Below are positions 13,916-27,560 of a stretch of 64,000 bases of DNA, piece after piece. Origin of the DNA: Paramecium tetraurelia (lineage: Eukaryota; Ciliophora; Oligohymenophorea; Peniculida; Parameciidae). Within the stretch, counting starts at the first letter, position 1. Every line of letters begins with the position of its first letter. The notes beneath the pieces are model-generated. The model searched no databases. It was not told where the DNA came from and was given only the letters and a program-made list of their open reading frames with translations. The translations under genes were made by a program, and so were the position numbers. The DNA is taken from positions 63,342 to 127,341 of the forward strand of contig NW_001799289.1 of NCBI RefSeq assembly GCF_000165425.1, read 5' to 3'.

Positions 13916-14293
13916 ATGGCACCATCAAAATCACCAAAGGCAGAAGCCGCAAAAAAGACAGTCAAGACAGTCAAGACCAAGAAGGGCTCAGATGACAAGA
14001 AGAAAGCAAGAAGACGATAAGAGACATTCGCTCTCTACATTTACAAAGTCTTGAGATAAGTCCACCCAGAAATTGGTGTTTCAAGAAAAGCTATGAACAT
14101 TATGAACTCATTCATCAATGATATCTTCGATAGAATTGCCCTTGAAGCCAGCAAATTGGTTAGATTCAACAAGAGAAGAACCCTCAGCTCAAGGGAAATC
14201 CAAACCGCAGTCAAGTTGCTCCTCCCAGGAGAATTGGCCAGACATGCCATCTCTGAAGGAACAAAAGCCGTCACCAAATACACAAGTGGTTGA
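13916..14293 (+). CDS. H2B: Histone H2B
   Basis: An intron-free gene of 125 residues. A Lys/Ala-rich tail ([20 protein letters not shown]) precedes the complete histone fold: [57 protein letters not shown] and [16 protein letters not shown]. It pairs with H2A in the nucleosome core. Codons are strongly biased towards AAG, ATC and CTC, unlike neighbouring unknown genes, as expected for very high expression. TGA at 14291 ends it. The ATG sits in an A-rich context (AAAAAATGG). Confidence 0.98.
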
Positions 14294-14596
14294 CTTATAA
14301 AATTTAATTCATATCAAATTAAAAATGCCTCCATTTTCCCAATTTTCAGATTTTTAGAATCCATACCACTCCTCCTTCCAATTACTTTTTTCTCAAAATT
14401 CACACACTTTACAAGCTATATTTCCTCTTCGATATATAGCTTCTCTGTTTTTTAAGGCATACAAACAAAAAATAAATTTTAGAATTTTGTAGATAACAAT
14501 CTGATGCCTATCTTGAAGATATTAATGAATTTATGCCAAAATAATAAAAGTAAAATATATAAGGAGATTTTTTTTCTTCAATTATTATTAAAAATT
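14294..14596. other. H2B 3' flank
   Basis: About 300 nt of AT-rich spacer. A frame of about 60 codons opens at 14325 in the ciliate code, but it has no resemblance to a known family and is best read as the H2B 3' untranslated region plus the next promoter. Confidence 0.5.
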
Positions 14597-14977
14597 ATGG
14601 AATTAAAATAAAAGATTGGAAGATTCGCTATTTTTATGTTCTTTGTTGGATTTGCAATTATTTAAGTACTAAATTTCACAAGAGCTATTGAAAAATCATT
14701 TGAGATAACTAGTAAGGTAATTTACTTCTTTTCAGGAGAAACAAAAAGTCTTGCTTTATTGGATGTATTTTTTTTAGTTCCTGGATTTTTGTATTGTTTT
14801 GCTCTATTAAATTTTGTTGTGGGCCTTGGATTGCTACTTAAATGGAAGTATGTAAAATTAATTGGTTCTCTCTATTTACTTTTATGTAAAATTTTTTTAC
14901 TCAATCATATGTTTTCACAATCTTCTGAAGATTCATTTTTATTTTTAGGAATTCTAGGAACCATAATATTAGCATGA
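14597..14977 (+). CDS. Small four-helix membrane protein, unknown
   Basis: Encodes 126 residues without introns, starting MELKQKIGRFAIFMFFVGFA. Four hydrophobic segments are visible: about 8-25, 58-80 (FFLVPGFLYCFALLNFVV), 85-102 and 110-125. Short loops lie between them, with one longer polar loop after helix 1. This layout resembles DoxX/SURF4-like or small tetraspan families, but no signature residue lets me choose. It is preceded by 300 nt of spacer and followed by 450 nt, so it has its own promoter. Confidence 0.6.
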
Positions 14978-15433
14978 TTTATTAAAAAATATATAATCAA
15001 TTATATTTTAGTTGTTTTATAAATTTAATATATTAATGATCACATTTTATTTAATATATCTTATTTTGTTTCATCTAAAGTTGGATTGTAATCTAAAGAA
15101 CTCTATTCTCTATTTATTTATACAACAATGAACTCATAATTGAATTATTCCTTATTAATATGGATTTCTTAAAAAAAATAATCATACTATTGTGTCAGTA
15201 TGAATTTACATTTGTTTTGAATATTAGATGTTTCATGTAATGTGAATCATTAAAGTAAGTAATTTTCAATTCAACAAGATTTCTCTATTTTTTCCATTAA
15301 TAGAACTATGGTCTATATAGTTATTACATATTTCGGTTGGGTGACTTGCAATTCAAGGATCTCTAAAAAAGAAAGGATAATACTTTGTATATTTTTAGAA
15401 TTAAATTTCTCCTTGAATAATTAATAATAAATT
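14978..15433. other. Intergenic region
   Basis: About 450 nt. In the ciliate code a frame without TGA runs from an ATG at 15161 into the next gene in another phase. It has no recognisable family and no good intron, so I do not call it a gene. Confidence 0.4.
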
Positions 15434-18400
15434 ATGAAATTAGTGAAACCGCCTCTCTAGGTTAAGGAAAAATAATGGGACAATCGTTTTTATTTGGGAA
15501 AGCTGAGTGATCACGAAATTAAGAAATAGTTTATGATTAAGAAGAAATCTGTAAGAAGACCAACATCAACGAATAAAATTGTAGTAGATGAAAAACCGCA
15601 AGCAATACGACTTTATGAATTATAATTATTGTGGGAATAATTCCGTATTCCTCAATTTCATAGGGCATACTTTCTTCAATATAATGAAAAAGATCTTGAT
15701 GCTATTTTAAGGGAAACAGCTGAAATAAAGATAAAGTAATCCATAGTACAAAAGTTAATGAGTCTAATTAAAGGTAGGGAGAGATGCTTAAACTATTTAA
15801 AAACTGAAACATTTGAGGAACATAAATTCTCAGAGCTTTTATTTCATCTTCGAATTTTAACAGTCAATGTTATTGAGCAATTTAAAAAATGGAGAGATTC
15901 CCTCAATAGATGTGTTAGGTGGAGAATAGACGAAATCGATTATCTCGTTAAATTAAGAACAGACATTGATTTTCTAAAAGAATACTATTAAGATTACTAG
16001 AGAGACCCATTTATGTTGTGGTTGTATAAATTAGGTAAGTTTGACGCAGTGCATTCGAATTATCATTAACTATAGAAAGACATGATGAAAAGAATTCGTG
16101 ATTGGTAATCATATAATATTATTATATTTTAGTGAAATTTTACTCATAGAGAATGATTACTTTGACATGTAAACCAACATTTTATCAAGAAAAGAAGCCT
16201 AACTGATAAATAAATATCTAAGAGAATCTACAATTCAAATGGAAGATTAACTAAAAAGTTAAGAGTTAAAACCTTTTAGTCCCAACATTAAATAGACTAA
16301 AACAGTTTAAATTTAGGATAATCTGACTATAGTTCCATAAATTGTTAGAAATAAAGATTAATTCATCAATCTATTGAATCAAGTTAAAAATGATAGCGAT
16401 ATTGAGAGTTCATTTCCGATGAGAGACAATTTGTTTGAAATAATTGATTTTCAGGATTGTCATATTTTAGCATTTATGTAGCATTAAAAAATTAAAGGCA
16501 TTTGCATTAGTTAAAGCGATTAGTCTGAATAATATCGTAAAGTCATTATAGAATAAATTAAATTGGAAAGTTTGCAGCTGTTTCCTCAATTCATCTAATA
16601 ATTAACCAATTATTTAATTGGAAATGAAATAACAATCAAATTGGTTCATTATATGTAGAATGAAAAACTAATTGACTGTGAGTATTTAAAAGTTGCATTA
16701 AAATAAGAAGGATTCAGATGGAAGTAGTAGACAAATGATTGTGAAAGAAATATCAGATATACAATTTACTATAAGAAGAAGGAATATCAAAACCAAATAA
16801 TGAATCAGTTTAAATTTAATTTTCATGTTCATAGTACAAAATTAAATTAATTGATGCAATTGGTTTATAATAATATCCATGAAAGCACTGATATAGCTTA
16901 AAAATTTAAACGTTATGCTGATTCAAGGAAATTTGAACATAATCCCCCTCAAATAAAATTGAAACCACACGTCTGTGATGACAGAATAATTTTATTGGAT
17001 CTAAAAATTAAATTACCAGCTTTTAAAACAGAAGTTAGAAATGAATATAAATATTACAGAATTGTATTAAAATTATTCATAATTAGATTTAAGAACCTGA
17101 AATAAGTAATATTTCTTTTATAGAAATAGATGGATAAATTATATATGCCTTATCCTTATTGGACAATGATTATAATATCCTTATTTCTAAAGATCAAATC
17201 AACCATGAAACAATTTAAATATCCTAATTTTAACCAACATAGGAAGATCTCTCAATTCCAATGTTTTGTTATAATGATGAAATAGCAGACATTTTTAATC
17301 ATCACATCAAATTGCAATTTGAACACTTCATGGTAATCAATAGGAAGCCTAACACTCAACAGTAATCAATTGAAATTAAGCCTGAAACCTTTTATTTTTC
17401 CATACTATACGAAGGACATATAATAAACTCATTTAAGATTCAGCATCATCATCTGATAAAATTTAAGCCATTTAAGTCGTAACTCAAGATAAGTGAGGAT
17501 GTCAATATTGATACATCTAAATTTATCTTACCTTGCTTCCCATTAATTTAGAAAACTCTTGAATCTGAGCCACTTAAAGTCATTATTAAGAATTATGAAT
17601 GTATATGTGCATTAGACAATTATGCGAGTGCTAGAAAATGGGTGATTTATACAATTGTCGGATGCCAAGAGAGTCAATTCAAGGATGTGCTTGAATCCTT
17701 AATAACTTAATTGACCATAATTGACCCGAATATTTAAGAAGTTGGTATTGAGTAATTTATATGGATAATTTAGTTTTTATCATGAGATGGTGAATGGAGA
17801 ATATACTGTTAATAAAAATGTTTAGAAGCAACTTACATCGCTTGGATTCAAGTGGAAAATATAGATAAATGAAGCCAATGAACACACAAGATTTACTAAA
17901 TATTTATTAAAATTACAGAGAGAAACACAAGTTGTTGACAATCTAGTGGTTCAATATTTTTGTACCCAAGACTTCGCAGATGTCAACGTTTAGCCATTAA
18001 TTCAATAGTTTTCAATATTTTATTAAACTTTGACTCAATCTCAATTAGTTGTAAAGAGGGTATCTCATTCAATTTATATTGATAGAACAATTTAATTCCT
18101 TTTTCAAAATATTATAATAAGGATATTCCTCCTGAATTATAGACTGATTAAATGTTAGAAACTAGAATTTCATAAATTTTATAAAATTGCAAGTACGGAA
18201 CCAAGAATAACATTGATTACATCATTTTTAATGTAAGTGTAACTATTAATATGAAGAACTAAGTTATTACGAGTAATAAGCATCCTGAGTTGGGGACTAT
18301 TTACTTTATTTAACTCTTTGACATCGTCCTATGTTTCTATCAATTGGAGAAAGAGATTAATACAGAACGCATAGCCAGTTTGATTTAATAAGTAAGTACT

Positions 18401-18642
18401 TCACATATAATAAGTCTACAAGTGATGAGAATGAATAATAGGGAAGCTTAGGTGTTGAATTCAGTCAATACAGCAAAGCGGGTAGCAACTACTCTATGGA
18501 GATAAACTTAACTATGGAGAAGCGCATCGCCATAGAGATGTAGGATTTTAAGACTATATCGAAACCTTACTTTATTGGCTTAATTGAGCCTAATTGGTAT
18601 GAGAAACATAATTAGATGATAGCATCTATGATAATTTTATGA
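15434..18642 (+). CDS. Unknown 1028-residue protein
   Basis: Five introns (28, 23, 22, 26 and 23 nt) give an exact frame of 1028 residues, so the gene model is solid although no family is recognised. It starts MKLVKPPLQVKEKQWDNRFY. Residues 30-250 are charged and helical (LRETAEIKIKQSIVQKLM; CVRWRIDEIDYLVKL). The central part alternates short beta-like stretches, and the last 150 residues are polar, ending EKHNQMIASMIIL. There is no signal peptide and no membrane helix. The size, helical start and lack of catalytic motifs suggest a structural or scaffold protein. A ciliary or cytoskeletal role is a guess. Confidence 0.65.
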
Positions 18643-18710
18643 AATTTATTTTATAATGCTTATTAATGAGGAGGTTTTATTTTTATTTTGTGGGTATTTA
18701 TGTATAAAAT

Positions 18711-18938
18711 TCATTTAATTTCTTTTAAATCCAAATATTTGTAATTCCAATTATTTGATATTTGATTAATTTCTGGAACATCCTTGCATAGAATCCCAAA
18801 TGTCGAAAATAAAAAGAAGGAACACAAAAAAAATGGACGAACTAATCTGATGTTCTTGCCAGAGGATAAACTATCAAAATCATGATAGAAGAGGGGGAAC
18901 TCCCTAAACGTTGCTTTTACAAGTTTCCAATAATCCAT
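18711..18938 (-). CDS. Tiny single-helix membrane protein, unknown
   Basis: Encodes 75 residues (MDYWKLVKATFREFPLFYHD to KYLDLKEIK) without introns and without using TAA or TAG codons. One hydrophobic helix (RPFFLCSFFLFSTFGILC, about 34-51) follows a short aromatic N-terminus. Its size and layout recall accessory subunits of mitochondrial inner-membrane complexes. It sits alone on the minus strand between two plus-strand genes, with its start only 19 nt from the ATG of the WD40 gene. The composition looks coding, but evidence for expression is lacking. Confidence 0.5.
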   Translation of the reverse strand: MDYWKLVKATFREFPLFYHDFDSLSSGKNIRLVRPFFLCSFFLFSTFGILCKDVPEINQISNNWNYKYLDLKEIK

Positions 18939-18957
18939 AATTAATATTATTAAATTT

Positions 18958-21260
18958 ATGAATACTTATGACAATCAATAACGAAATGTAACTTAAGTTA
19001 GATTTGGAACCGAACAATCAGTAGCCTCTTCAATTTCAGCCTTCCCAAAACGAACTCAAGTTGAATTATTTTGTTATCGTCATCCAGACAGATTTATACA
19101 TTAAGGATGCACAGCGTTGAACTGTTAGAAGATGATCATGTGTCCATAATGCAACACCGATGATGATACACATTATCAAGAACACAAAGAGGATATAGTT
19201 GAATTCCCTCATTTTTTAGAAATCCTGGCATCAGAGATTAAAAAAGTCAATAGAAATGACAGCATGTAAGCATTATCCATAATTAAGGTTATACAATAAG
19301 AATGTTAAATAGCTTTTAGAAAAGGAACACACTTATTTATTAGAATATGATAATCTATGTAAAAAGTAGGTGAAATACTTTAATCAATTAATTGATGATC
19401 AAACCTCCTTAATTATGCAGCATTTCTATATCTTAAAATAAACCATTAATGCATTCTTTGACAGTAATTATTTTAACAATAAATAGTTAGAGCAATTCAA
19501 TACTTTTTCAAATAATATTCATTTCTTCAAAACCCAGTACTAATAAATTAACCCTGAAGAAACCTTGGCTCGATATGGAGATGTGCCCCAAATAGTTGCT
19601 AAGTTGTATGCCAAAAATCCTTAGTAATGTTTCCACTTCTTAAATAATTTGAGAAAATCAGCCAATATGGAAGGCCAATTACTTTCAGACCTAGACTATA
19701 TTTCTAATATGGTTTTGAGAAATTATGAAGATTAATCTTACTTTCTCTAAGAATTTGCCTTAAATCAATTAAAAAACTCTGTTGCTGATATGATAGATCA
19801 AACAAAAATTGCAGTCAATGACAGCTTGAAACAAATACCAAAACTTACCTAAGATGTCCATGCTAGTGTTGTGTCTTAAGCATTTATCTCTTACAATCGT
19901 CATCAAGTGAAGTTGGCTTAACCTGAATTATTTGAAAACAGAAAATTTAGATTCGCCAACGTAGCTTAGATACAAACACATCACTCAAATAGTGTTACTG
20001 CTCTCGTGGCACTTTCACATGACATACTTGCTACAAGTTCATATGATCGAACAATGAAAATCTGGAAGATTTCATCAGGTGAATTATTGAAAACAATATA
20101 TGATACATGTTGCATATCTAGCATGATTAGTTTGAAAATAAAAAATGATAAAAATACTTAGGCTGATTCTTATACAGATGAAGAGAATTCACAACTACAC
20201 AATCAAATACTCAAAGGTAATTTGAGTAATTCTGGATTTTATTTGATAACTGGAGGGTTTGATAAATAAATTAAAGTTTGGGATTTCGACATCATGGTTA
20301 AGGATAACTAATACGAAATGGATCGAATTGCTAAATATGAATCCTCATTGTTGAGTTAATCTTATAATCTATCAGTCTTCCCTATTCACACATTGAAAGG
20401 TCACAATAGTTGGATTACTGCTTTGCTCTCCTTTAATGACGAAAGAAACATAGCAGCAGGTGATGATTCAGGAGAAGTGATAGTGTGGGACATAATCAAT
20501 CAAGTTCTATTATATCGATTGACTCATATAAGAAATCCAGGAATTGTTCCATTTCTTAGTCTCACTATTCCATTTTAATAATTTTGCTGTTCTTCTGGAA
20601 CTTACTTAAGAATTTACTCATGTAATTTTTTTGAATCTCTATACTTTAGTATTTTATAAGTCCCAAGAAGAAATATATCCGAATCCAAAATTTAAAGAAA
20701 GACTGGAGGCTAAATTTGCTCCAAAAAAAAATCCTATTTAGATTGCTCCACAACTATCAAACGTTTAATTGGATAAGGAGATTGATATTTTTTGGGGAAT
20801 CACAGGATGCATAAGTCCAAGTAATTATCCGAATCTCCTTATTGTATTTGGTAATCAACCAAACAAATTAAAATATGTTATACTTAATAAAAATAAAGTT
20901 GTTGAAATTAACACGGATAATGGAACTTATTGTGGGCAATTACTTCTGATTGAAAAGCATAGGATTCACGATACTCAAATGGACTAATTCTATAAGAACA
21001 TAAATTTCATAATGATGGGAGATAAGAGTCTAGCAGTGTATGATGGCTATGGCACAAAAATCAGAGTATTGGAATCATAGATGGATGATCTTTATGCTAG
21101 CAACATTTTATGTTAAAGGAATATGTAGATTCTGAAACTTGAAAAAAGAAGTGTGAAAAAAACATTGAAATTTGCTTGTGTTTCACAATATGGCACTCAA
21201 GATTACAAATACAAATCAGCCAGAATAACCCTTTTTGAAATTTCTTATGATACGATATGA
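18958..21260 (+). CDS. B-box zinc-finger and WD40-repeat protein
   Basis: Encodes 749 residues with two introns (25 and 28 nt). Residues about 30-70 form a B-box-like zinc site (CYRHPDRFIH, GCTALNCQK, MCPQCN, then THYQEH). A coiled-coil middle follows. From about residue 310 there are WD40 repeats: THHSNSVTALVALS with YDRTMKIWKISSG; ITGGFDKQIKVWDFD; and LKGHNSWITALLSF with GDDSGEVIVWDI. The N-terminal layout resembles TRIM proteins without an obvious RING, so it is more likely a scaffold than a ligase. The C-terminal third is less regular and may complete the propeller. Confidence 0.8.
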
Positions 21261-21537
21261 TGTTATGATCAAAGTAGCATTTTCAATAAAATCTTTATAT
21301 TATTTATAAAATTAGTAGTTTATAATAGTGCTTCATATATATATATATACTTTTATAACATTATTAACTCTAAAGAAAATGCAGTCGATGAAGTCTTAAA
21401 TTTTAAATAGGGAAATATTGAATTTGATTTAATACATGATATTATAGTTTAAGATATGGAGTTATGACGAACTTATTCGTGCATATCTTTCGAGCATAAT
21501 AAGGTAATTACGCAAATATAAATTAATTAAAAATCTT

Positions 21538-24500
21538 ATGTTTTAATTGTATGAGAATGCCGAGAATTCAACCTACTCTTTTGAGTTCAAGTTGGATCTA
21601 ACCTTGTTGAATGTGTTGCGATCATTCACACACAAAGATCATGAATTTCAGGAGGGTATAAAATTAATAAGATTTAAGGGTATTTGGAATCAATTTATGC
21701 ATTGTTGTACTACTATCAGGGGAAGCCAGAGAGTGAGTTATTTTCAGAGTACTGTGCCTAGAAGGGAAATCACACAATCGAGGCTTTAATATTTTAGGGT
21801 AACATTAATTGAATATACGTAGTGCATTATTATATTGCATCGCTAGCAAATTTAAATTAGTTGGTGGGATTCCTGAAGGCAGACGAGAACAAAGTTATCC
21901 CATTATCGAGAAGTGACATCAACAAAACAAATATCTTGTCAGTGCATTCGATCACAGATCGAGTGGGTTCCATAAATAGCACTGTATTGGTGAGCAAGTC
22001 CTAGACTGTGAAACCAGAGTATCTTGATTTAAGAGTGAAGATATGCACCTATGAGAATAAAGAGGAAGGAGTATTTTCTATAGATTATAATGTGCTCTCA
22101 TTGGCAATATAAGCCAAAGGTAAGTTGGATCCATTGGTAGGAAGTCATTTGGCCAATAAATTGAATAAGATGTTTAAATTGGAGTTGTATCACATTCTCT
22201 TGCATTTTGCCGATAAGAAAGGGTAGGTGACAGAGAATTATGATGAAAGATGCATGATCATTGTAAATGGAGTCAGCAATTTCTCATTTCACAAAAAGGA
22301 GTTCACTGATTTGAGAGACAAGTTCATTAGACTCTCATATGGAAATGTGGAGAAGAATGTCGATGAAATAACTAAGTTATTAATGGACTTAGACCAAGAT
22401 GTTGGTAAATCAATTATAGCAAGAGATACAAAGAGTAATCATTATTTGGAGAAATTATTGGTTGGTTTGTTGGGAAATCCATTATAATTGATAAGAGATC
22501 AAGCAATCATTTTATTGAATATTTTATATGATGGTGTGGATTGGTAAAAGAGAGTGCCATTCAAACCCAAGATAACAAAGGTAGGATCTAAATTTGATAT
22601 ACAATACTTATTTGAATATGATTCATCATATCCTTTAAGTTCAATTGTTATTCTCTTGAAGAGTTACATATTTGATTCTGGATGCAAATAAAATATAGTA
22701 TCATGGCACAAACCTAAATTGAGTGAGTATAGTAATTAGGGAGATAAAAAGTATATGGCATTTAAGATGGATTTTGGTAGATTCAAGAGATGTGGTTTTT
22801 ATGATTGGAAGTTAATTAGAATGACAACTTCTGGTAAATTGCAGAGTCTTCAGAAAATTATGAATTTGGATGAATTGAAAAGCAATGTTGAAATTACAGC
22901 ACTTCAGATGATGGAAGCCAAACCAATTCAAGGAAGATTTATAGTTCATCCTAGAGATTCTAAGAACTTACAAATTCATGAAATTTATGTTGATTTGTTG
23001 GATGCTAAACCAGATAATCAAGGTAAGTTCACAAAGAGGGGAAATTTCAGAAAAGTTCGTGAAAAAATACCTGATTTAGTATAATAAGGAATTAATTGTG
23101 TTTATTTAATGGGTACTTTAGAGAGAGATAATGGATTAATGATTGATTAAGACAAACAATAAAAGTTGTTTAAGAGACCAGATGTCAGTCCATTGGCCAT
23201 TACTTGTAGATTAACACCTAATTAAATGTTGGGAGGCAAAGAGGAGTTCATGCAATTAAATAAGGTTGCTCAATAAAACAAATTAAGAATAATAGTAGAT
23301 ATGGTTACACGTATAAGTAGTGCAAGACCTCATCGAAAATACAGAAAGGATTTGGTATATAGATTGGATGAGTAAGGAAGATCAGTTGCTATGTTTGGTA
23401 CGGATGGAAGATCTATACATTTTGAAGATACAATCATTTTGAACAATAGAAAAAAGAGAGTTTGGGATGTCTTATTGGAAGAAATGATAGAATTGACAAC
23501 TCAATACAATATTCAAGGGGTTCATTTGGATAATGGATCTTCATGGCCATAAATATTTTCTCTTGATTTGGATGAGATGTATAGAAAGGACACTGATGGC
23601 AATCAAGCATATTCCAATAAATAAATCTTTAGTGGTGAAATCTGTTTATAAAATGAAGATTGTGGTTATTGGGGTTCAAGTGTCAAAAACCTATATCCAA
23701 ATCCATTTTTAGTAAAGATTTGTAAGTCCTTATGGAGTAAGTTCCCTAACTTTTTGATTGTGGCAGAGGCTTGGGGTGCAATGGGAGAATAAGAAGAAAG
23801 AGAGATCAATCTGATTTAAAGTGGTGTGATTCCTAGATTATTCAAGTTACCAATTGCTATTGCATCCATATTTGGAGAAAATTTGAAGAAGGATGGTACT
23901 ATGGTCAAGATGGAGAGAAAGAATGTTAATGCAATAAAAAAGTGGATTGAATACACAGCCAAATAATATCCAGCAGGCAGTATCATAGTTTAGAGTACAA
24001 CATATAATTCATGGCCTTATCCTGCTTTAATTTATAAACGAGGTACATGGGCAGCTGTAGATTTGTTCTTTACTTTGTAAGATATTCCTATGACTTTTAT
24101 GGGAGAGGAAGAAGGGTTCGCATTTCGAGAAAAAACAACTAATGTGTTCAATTATGTGACAAAACATGAGAGTTCAGAAATCAAATTGTAAGATCCAACT
24201 TAATAAAAGACACCACAGAGATCACTCAAGAGAGCTGAATCTTATGTTTAAGTTAATGAGGATTATGGATTTGGATACAATACATTAACACATCAAGTTT
24301 AATTATAGATTACATAATCACCTGCCAAATCCAGTAATAGTGGCTAACCTGTAAGAGTACAAAGTGGTTCATCATTGTCATAGATGGATATCTCCAACAT
24401 TGCAACAGCTCAGGAGAATTTTAGAAGAGAAGTGGGACCATAATTTGGATTCGATTTATAACAGATTGGAAAACATTATGTTCACATTAGACAAATGAGA

Positions 24501-27156
24501 AAACAACATAAAGTGTTAAGAAATGGATAGATGGTATCATTGTCAGCTGAACATATGTATGGATGGCATACACATGTGTTGGCCTTTGCTAGGTATTCTA
24601 AAGATGAAATGGCCTTGATTGCTATAAATTTTAATGATGGTGAAATTGATATGTTCATGAATCTTAGAAATTTAAGATATTATTTTCCTAATTCAGAAAG
24701 ATCTAATATTGTTGTAAGATTACGAAATTGGTCATATCCTAATTTGGAGAATGAAGAGACAAGCTACTTTTATATTGGTAACTTTTTGACATCCAGATTA
24801 GAGGTTCATCTGAAGAACTTTTAATCTTAAATTTGGGGAGTTGAAATCTTAGGTAACTCTTAGGAGGTCCAATAAAAAGCTTAGAAAAGTGCATTGATTA
24901 GATTGTAATAGAAGATGTCATCAAACATTCCATTAACTATCTATGGAAATGATGCTGCAAATAAGTTGACATTATTAACAGACAACTTGAATTCTTTGTA
25001 GTAATTTATCAATGGCTTTTCTCACTATTACACTCGAGTGATTAAACCAAATAACTTTGATTTGAATAGATTGATCAGTTCAATGAAGGATTTCCAATCT
25101 AATAAAGTGAGATTGTGTAAACTATTTGCATTCTTCTAATCGATACTTGGAACTCAAGATAAGAATTTGCCTTTCTATGACACACTATAATAATTGATTA
25201 ATCTTAACAAATTGGGACCCATGTGTTTCTGTACTCCTGAGTTGGGCAAATGGACTACAACTGGTGGATTGGGAGTAATGGTAGATGAATTAACATAAGA
25301 ATTAGCCAAAATGAATGAAGAAGTCATCCTGATCACTCCTTATTATCATAGAAATAAGAAAGGGGAAACAGGATATATACTCAGTGATGGATTCTAGCAC
25401 ATTAGAAATATCGAAATTTGGTTGTAGGGTGAAAAGATAATAATGGGTGTTTTTGAAGGAGTTTTCAATGGAGTAAGATTGTTTTGGTTACATAATGAAC
25501 AATATTTCCCATCTGCATATGCAGGGGAAGATGCTAGTTATGTTATGAAATAATTAACAGTTTATGCTAAAGGATGTTTAGAATTATTATGTTAAATCAA
25601 ACTTATTCCTTCATTAATTGTCACTAACGATTGGTTCTGTGGTTTAATCCCAGGATATCTCAGAGTAAGAAGATATGGCGAAGCCTTTGCTGGTACTAAA
25701 TCATTTCACATTGTTCACAATTTGGACCCTTTATATGAAGGAAGACTTTATCCAAAACCAAACGAAGGAAAATTGGACTATATTCATGAACTTCCTAACG
25801 ATTTCTTTGTTGATCCATACTGGCAGAATTTAGTTATAAACCCATCAAGATGTCCATTGATTACATGTGATAATTGGGGAACAGTTTCTTAATCTTATAA
25901 ATATGAATTGTTAGAGTCCTCCCCATTAGCAAGTGTGTTGAGGAGACATCCTCATCCTTTTGCTTTTCCCAACGGTATCAGAAGAGAATAAAGATTCAAG
26001 GTGATTATGGATAAAACTAACAATGATCATTTGAAGGCCAAGGAATAATTGTAAAAGAAATATTTTGGTTGTTCCTAACTTGAAAATCACATTGTTGTAC
26101 TAGGCTTTGTAGGTAGAGTCACTAAACAAAAGGGAGTTCATCTCATATTGGAAGTTGCTGAAGAACTAATTTAAAGAAGTCAAGGCACTGTTTAGATATT
26201 AGTTGGTGGACCTGCTGATATGAAAGAGGAGTACAGTGCATTTTGTGCTTAGAATATGATCAGATTGAAATCTATTTATCCTAGGAACTTTTGGGCTGAT
26301 CCATCTGCATTCTTTATGGATGGTACTTTAGTGAATGTTGGTTGTGATTTTGGATTAATGCCATCATTATTCGAACCTGGAGGTATAGTTTAACATGAGT
26401 TCTTTATTGGAAGCACTCCAGTTATTGCCTTTAAGACTGGTGGGTTAAGGGATACTGTCCATGAATATGATTAGAAACAATAAAAGGGATCTGGATTCAT
26501 TTTTGATTAATACAATAGAGGAAACTTCTTATATTCTATAGACAGAGCTCTCTAATTATACAAGAATCAAGACTAGTACACTCAGCTAAGAAAAAATGCC
26601 TTTGATGCAGCTATTGATGTTGCTGATGTAAGCAGAGCATGGGCTTAAGAATATTACAGATTATTTGAAAAGAACTTTATAGATAAAGAATTAGTTTAGT
26701 AAATGGTTGGACAAATTCAATAAGATTATAAAGAATTAAAGGAACAAGAGCTTTTTACAAAAGAAGAAGGAAGAGTAATGATTTTATATCTATATTTAGG
26801 TATTTTCTAATTCAGACAAAACCCTTAAGAATTTTGAAAGGATTTTGGCTCATGCAAAGAGATCCAATTTGAGATTACATTAATTTGTGTATCGATCAAC
26901 TAGACTGTTGCAACCAAGATAAGTAGCTGTGTCTGGTTCATTTGATGAATGGAAGGAGAAACACAAACTCAAATTTGATCATTTCTCCAAGGTCTGGAAT
27001 GTTACACTGAAACTCCTTCCTGGAGAATATTAGTATTTAATTTATATTATACTAAGTTATAAATTCTATGTTGATGGAGAGTGGATTTGCACAGATGACG
27101 ATCTTAAAGATAACGACATATATGGTAATATAAATAATTTTGTCATCATTTAATGA
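21538..27156 (+). CDS. Glycogen synthase (GT5) fused to degenerate GH13/debranching-like domain and CBM48-like module
   Basis: Encodes 1840 residues with four introns (23, 24, 25 and 24 nt), frame exact. The first 450 residues are unfamiliar. About 470-1070 is a GH13 alpha-amylase/debranching fold: IIVDMVTRI (region I), GVHLDNGS (II) and FLIVAEAWG (III). About 1210-1705 is a complete GT5 synthase: TTGGLGVMVDEL, GFVGRVTKQKGVHLILE, FEPGGIVQHEFF with the E-x7-E pair, and FKTGGLRDTV. The last 80 residues are a CBM48/AMPK-type glycogen-binding module (VAVSGSFDEWKE to EYYYKFYVDGEWICTDDD). The protein should elongate alpha-1,4-glucan from a nucleotide-glucose. GH13 region II has His for the usual Arg, and the NHD of region IV is missing, so this domain is probably non-hydrolytic. 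The first KTGGL has Thr for Lys. Confidence 0.9.
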
Positions 27157-27560
27157 GCGATGGATTGATATTAATAAACATATAACAGTAATATCAATTA
27201 AATATTTTATTCCTTCAACCTCCCTTTTTTATTTACAATTTCATTACCTATTTTAATAGATCGATTTTAATGAAAATTTGTAAAAAAATCATCTTAGCAT
27301 TATTCAATTATTTATATTAATATGTAGGATATTTCTTTTGGGCAAAAAGTTAATAAAACCATTGTAATGTACCGAGTAAGCAATCTATAGCATAAAAATT
27401 AAAAGAAAATATAATTGTTTTAATAGTATGATAGAATGAGGAGAAGAATGAGAAGATAGATTAAAATATTTTTGTTAATTATAGATGTAATGAATAAAAT
27501 GCAATATGCTTATTATTATAACGTTTAAAATTAACTGCTATTACAAAATAATTTAATAAT
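27157..27560. other. AT-rich intergenic region
   Basis: About 400 nt between the glycogen synthase stop and the stop of the first sensor gene (convergent). Only short AT-rich frames were seen. Confidence 0.5.

Noticed and set aside
14325-14510. 60-codon frame just after H2B
   Set aside because: No family resemblance; frames of this length are common when TGA is the only stop. Likely 3' untranslated region.
21379-21510. Possible upstream exon of the glycogen synthase gene (an ATG at 21379 followed by about 40 codons)
   Set aside because: Joining it would need an intron near 50 nt, far longer than any other here; the ATG at 21538 is in phase without it.
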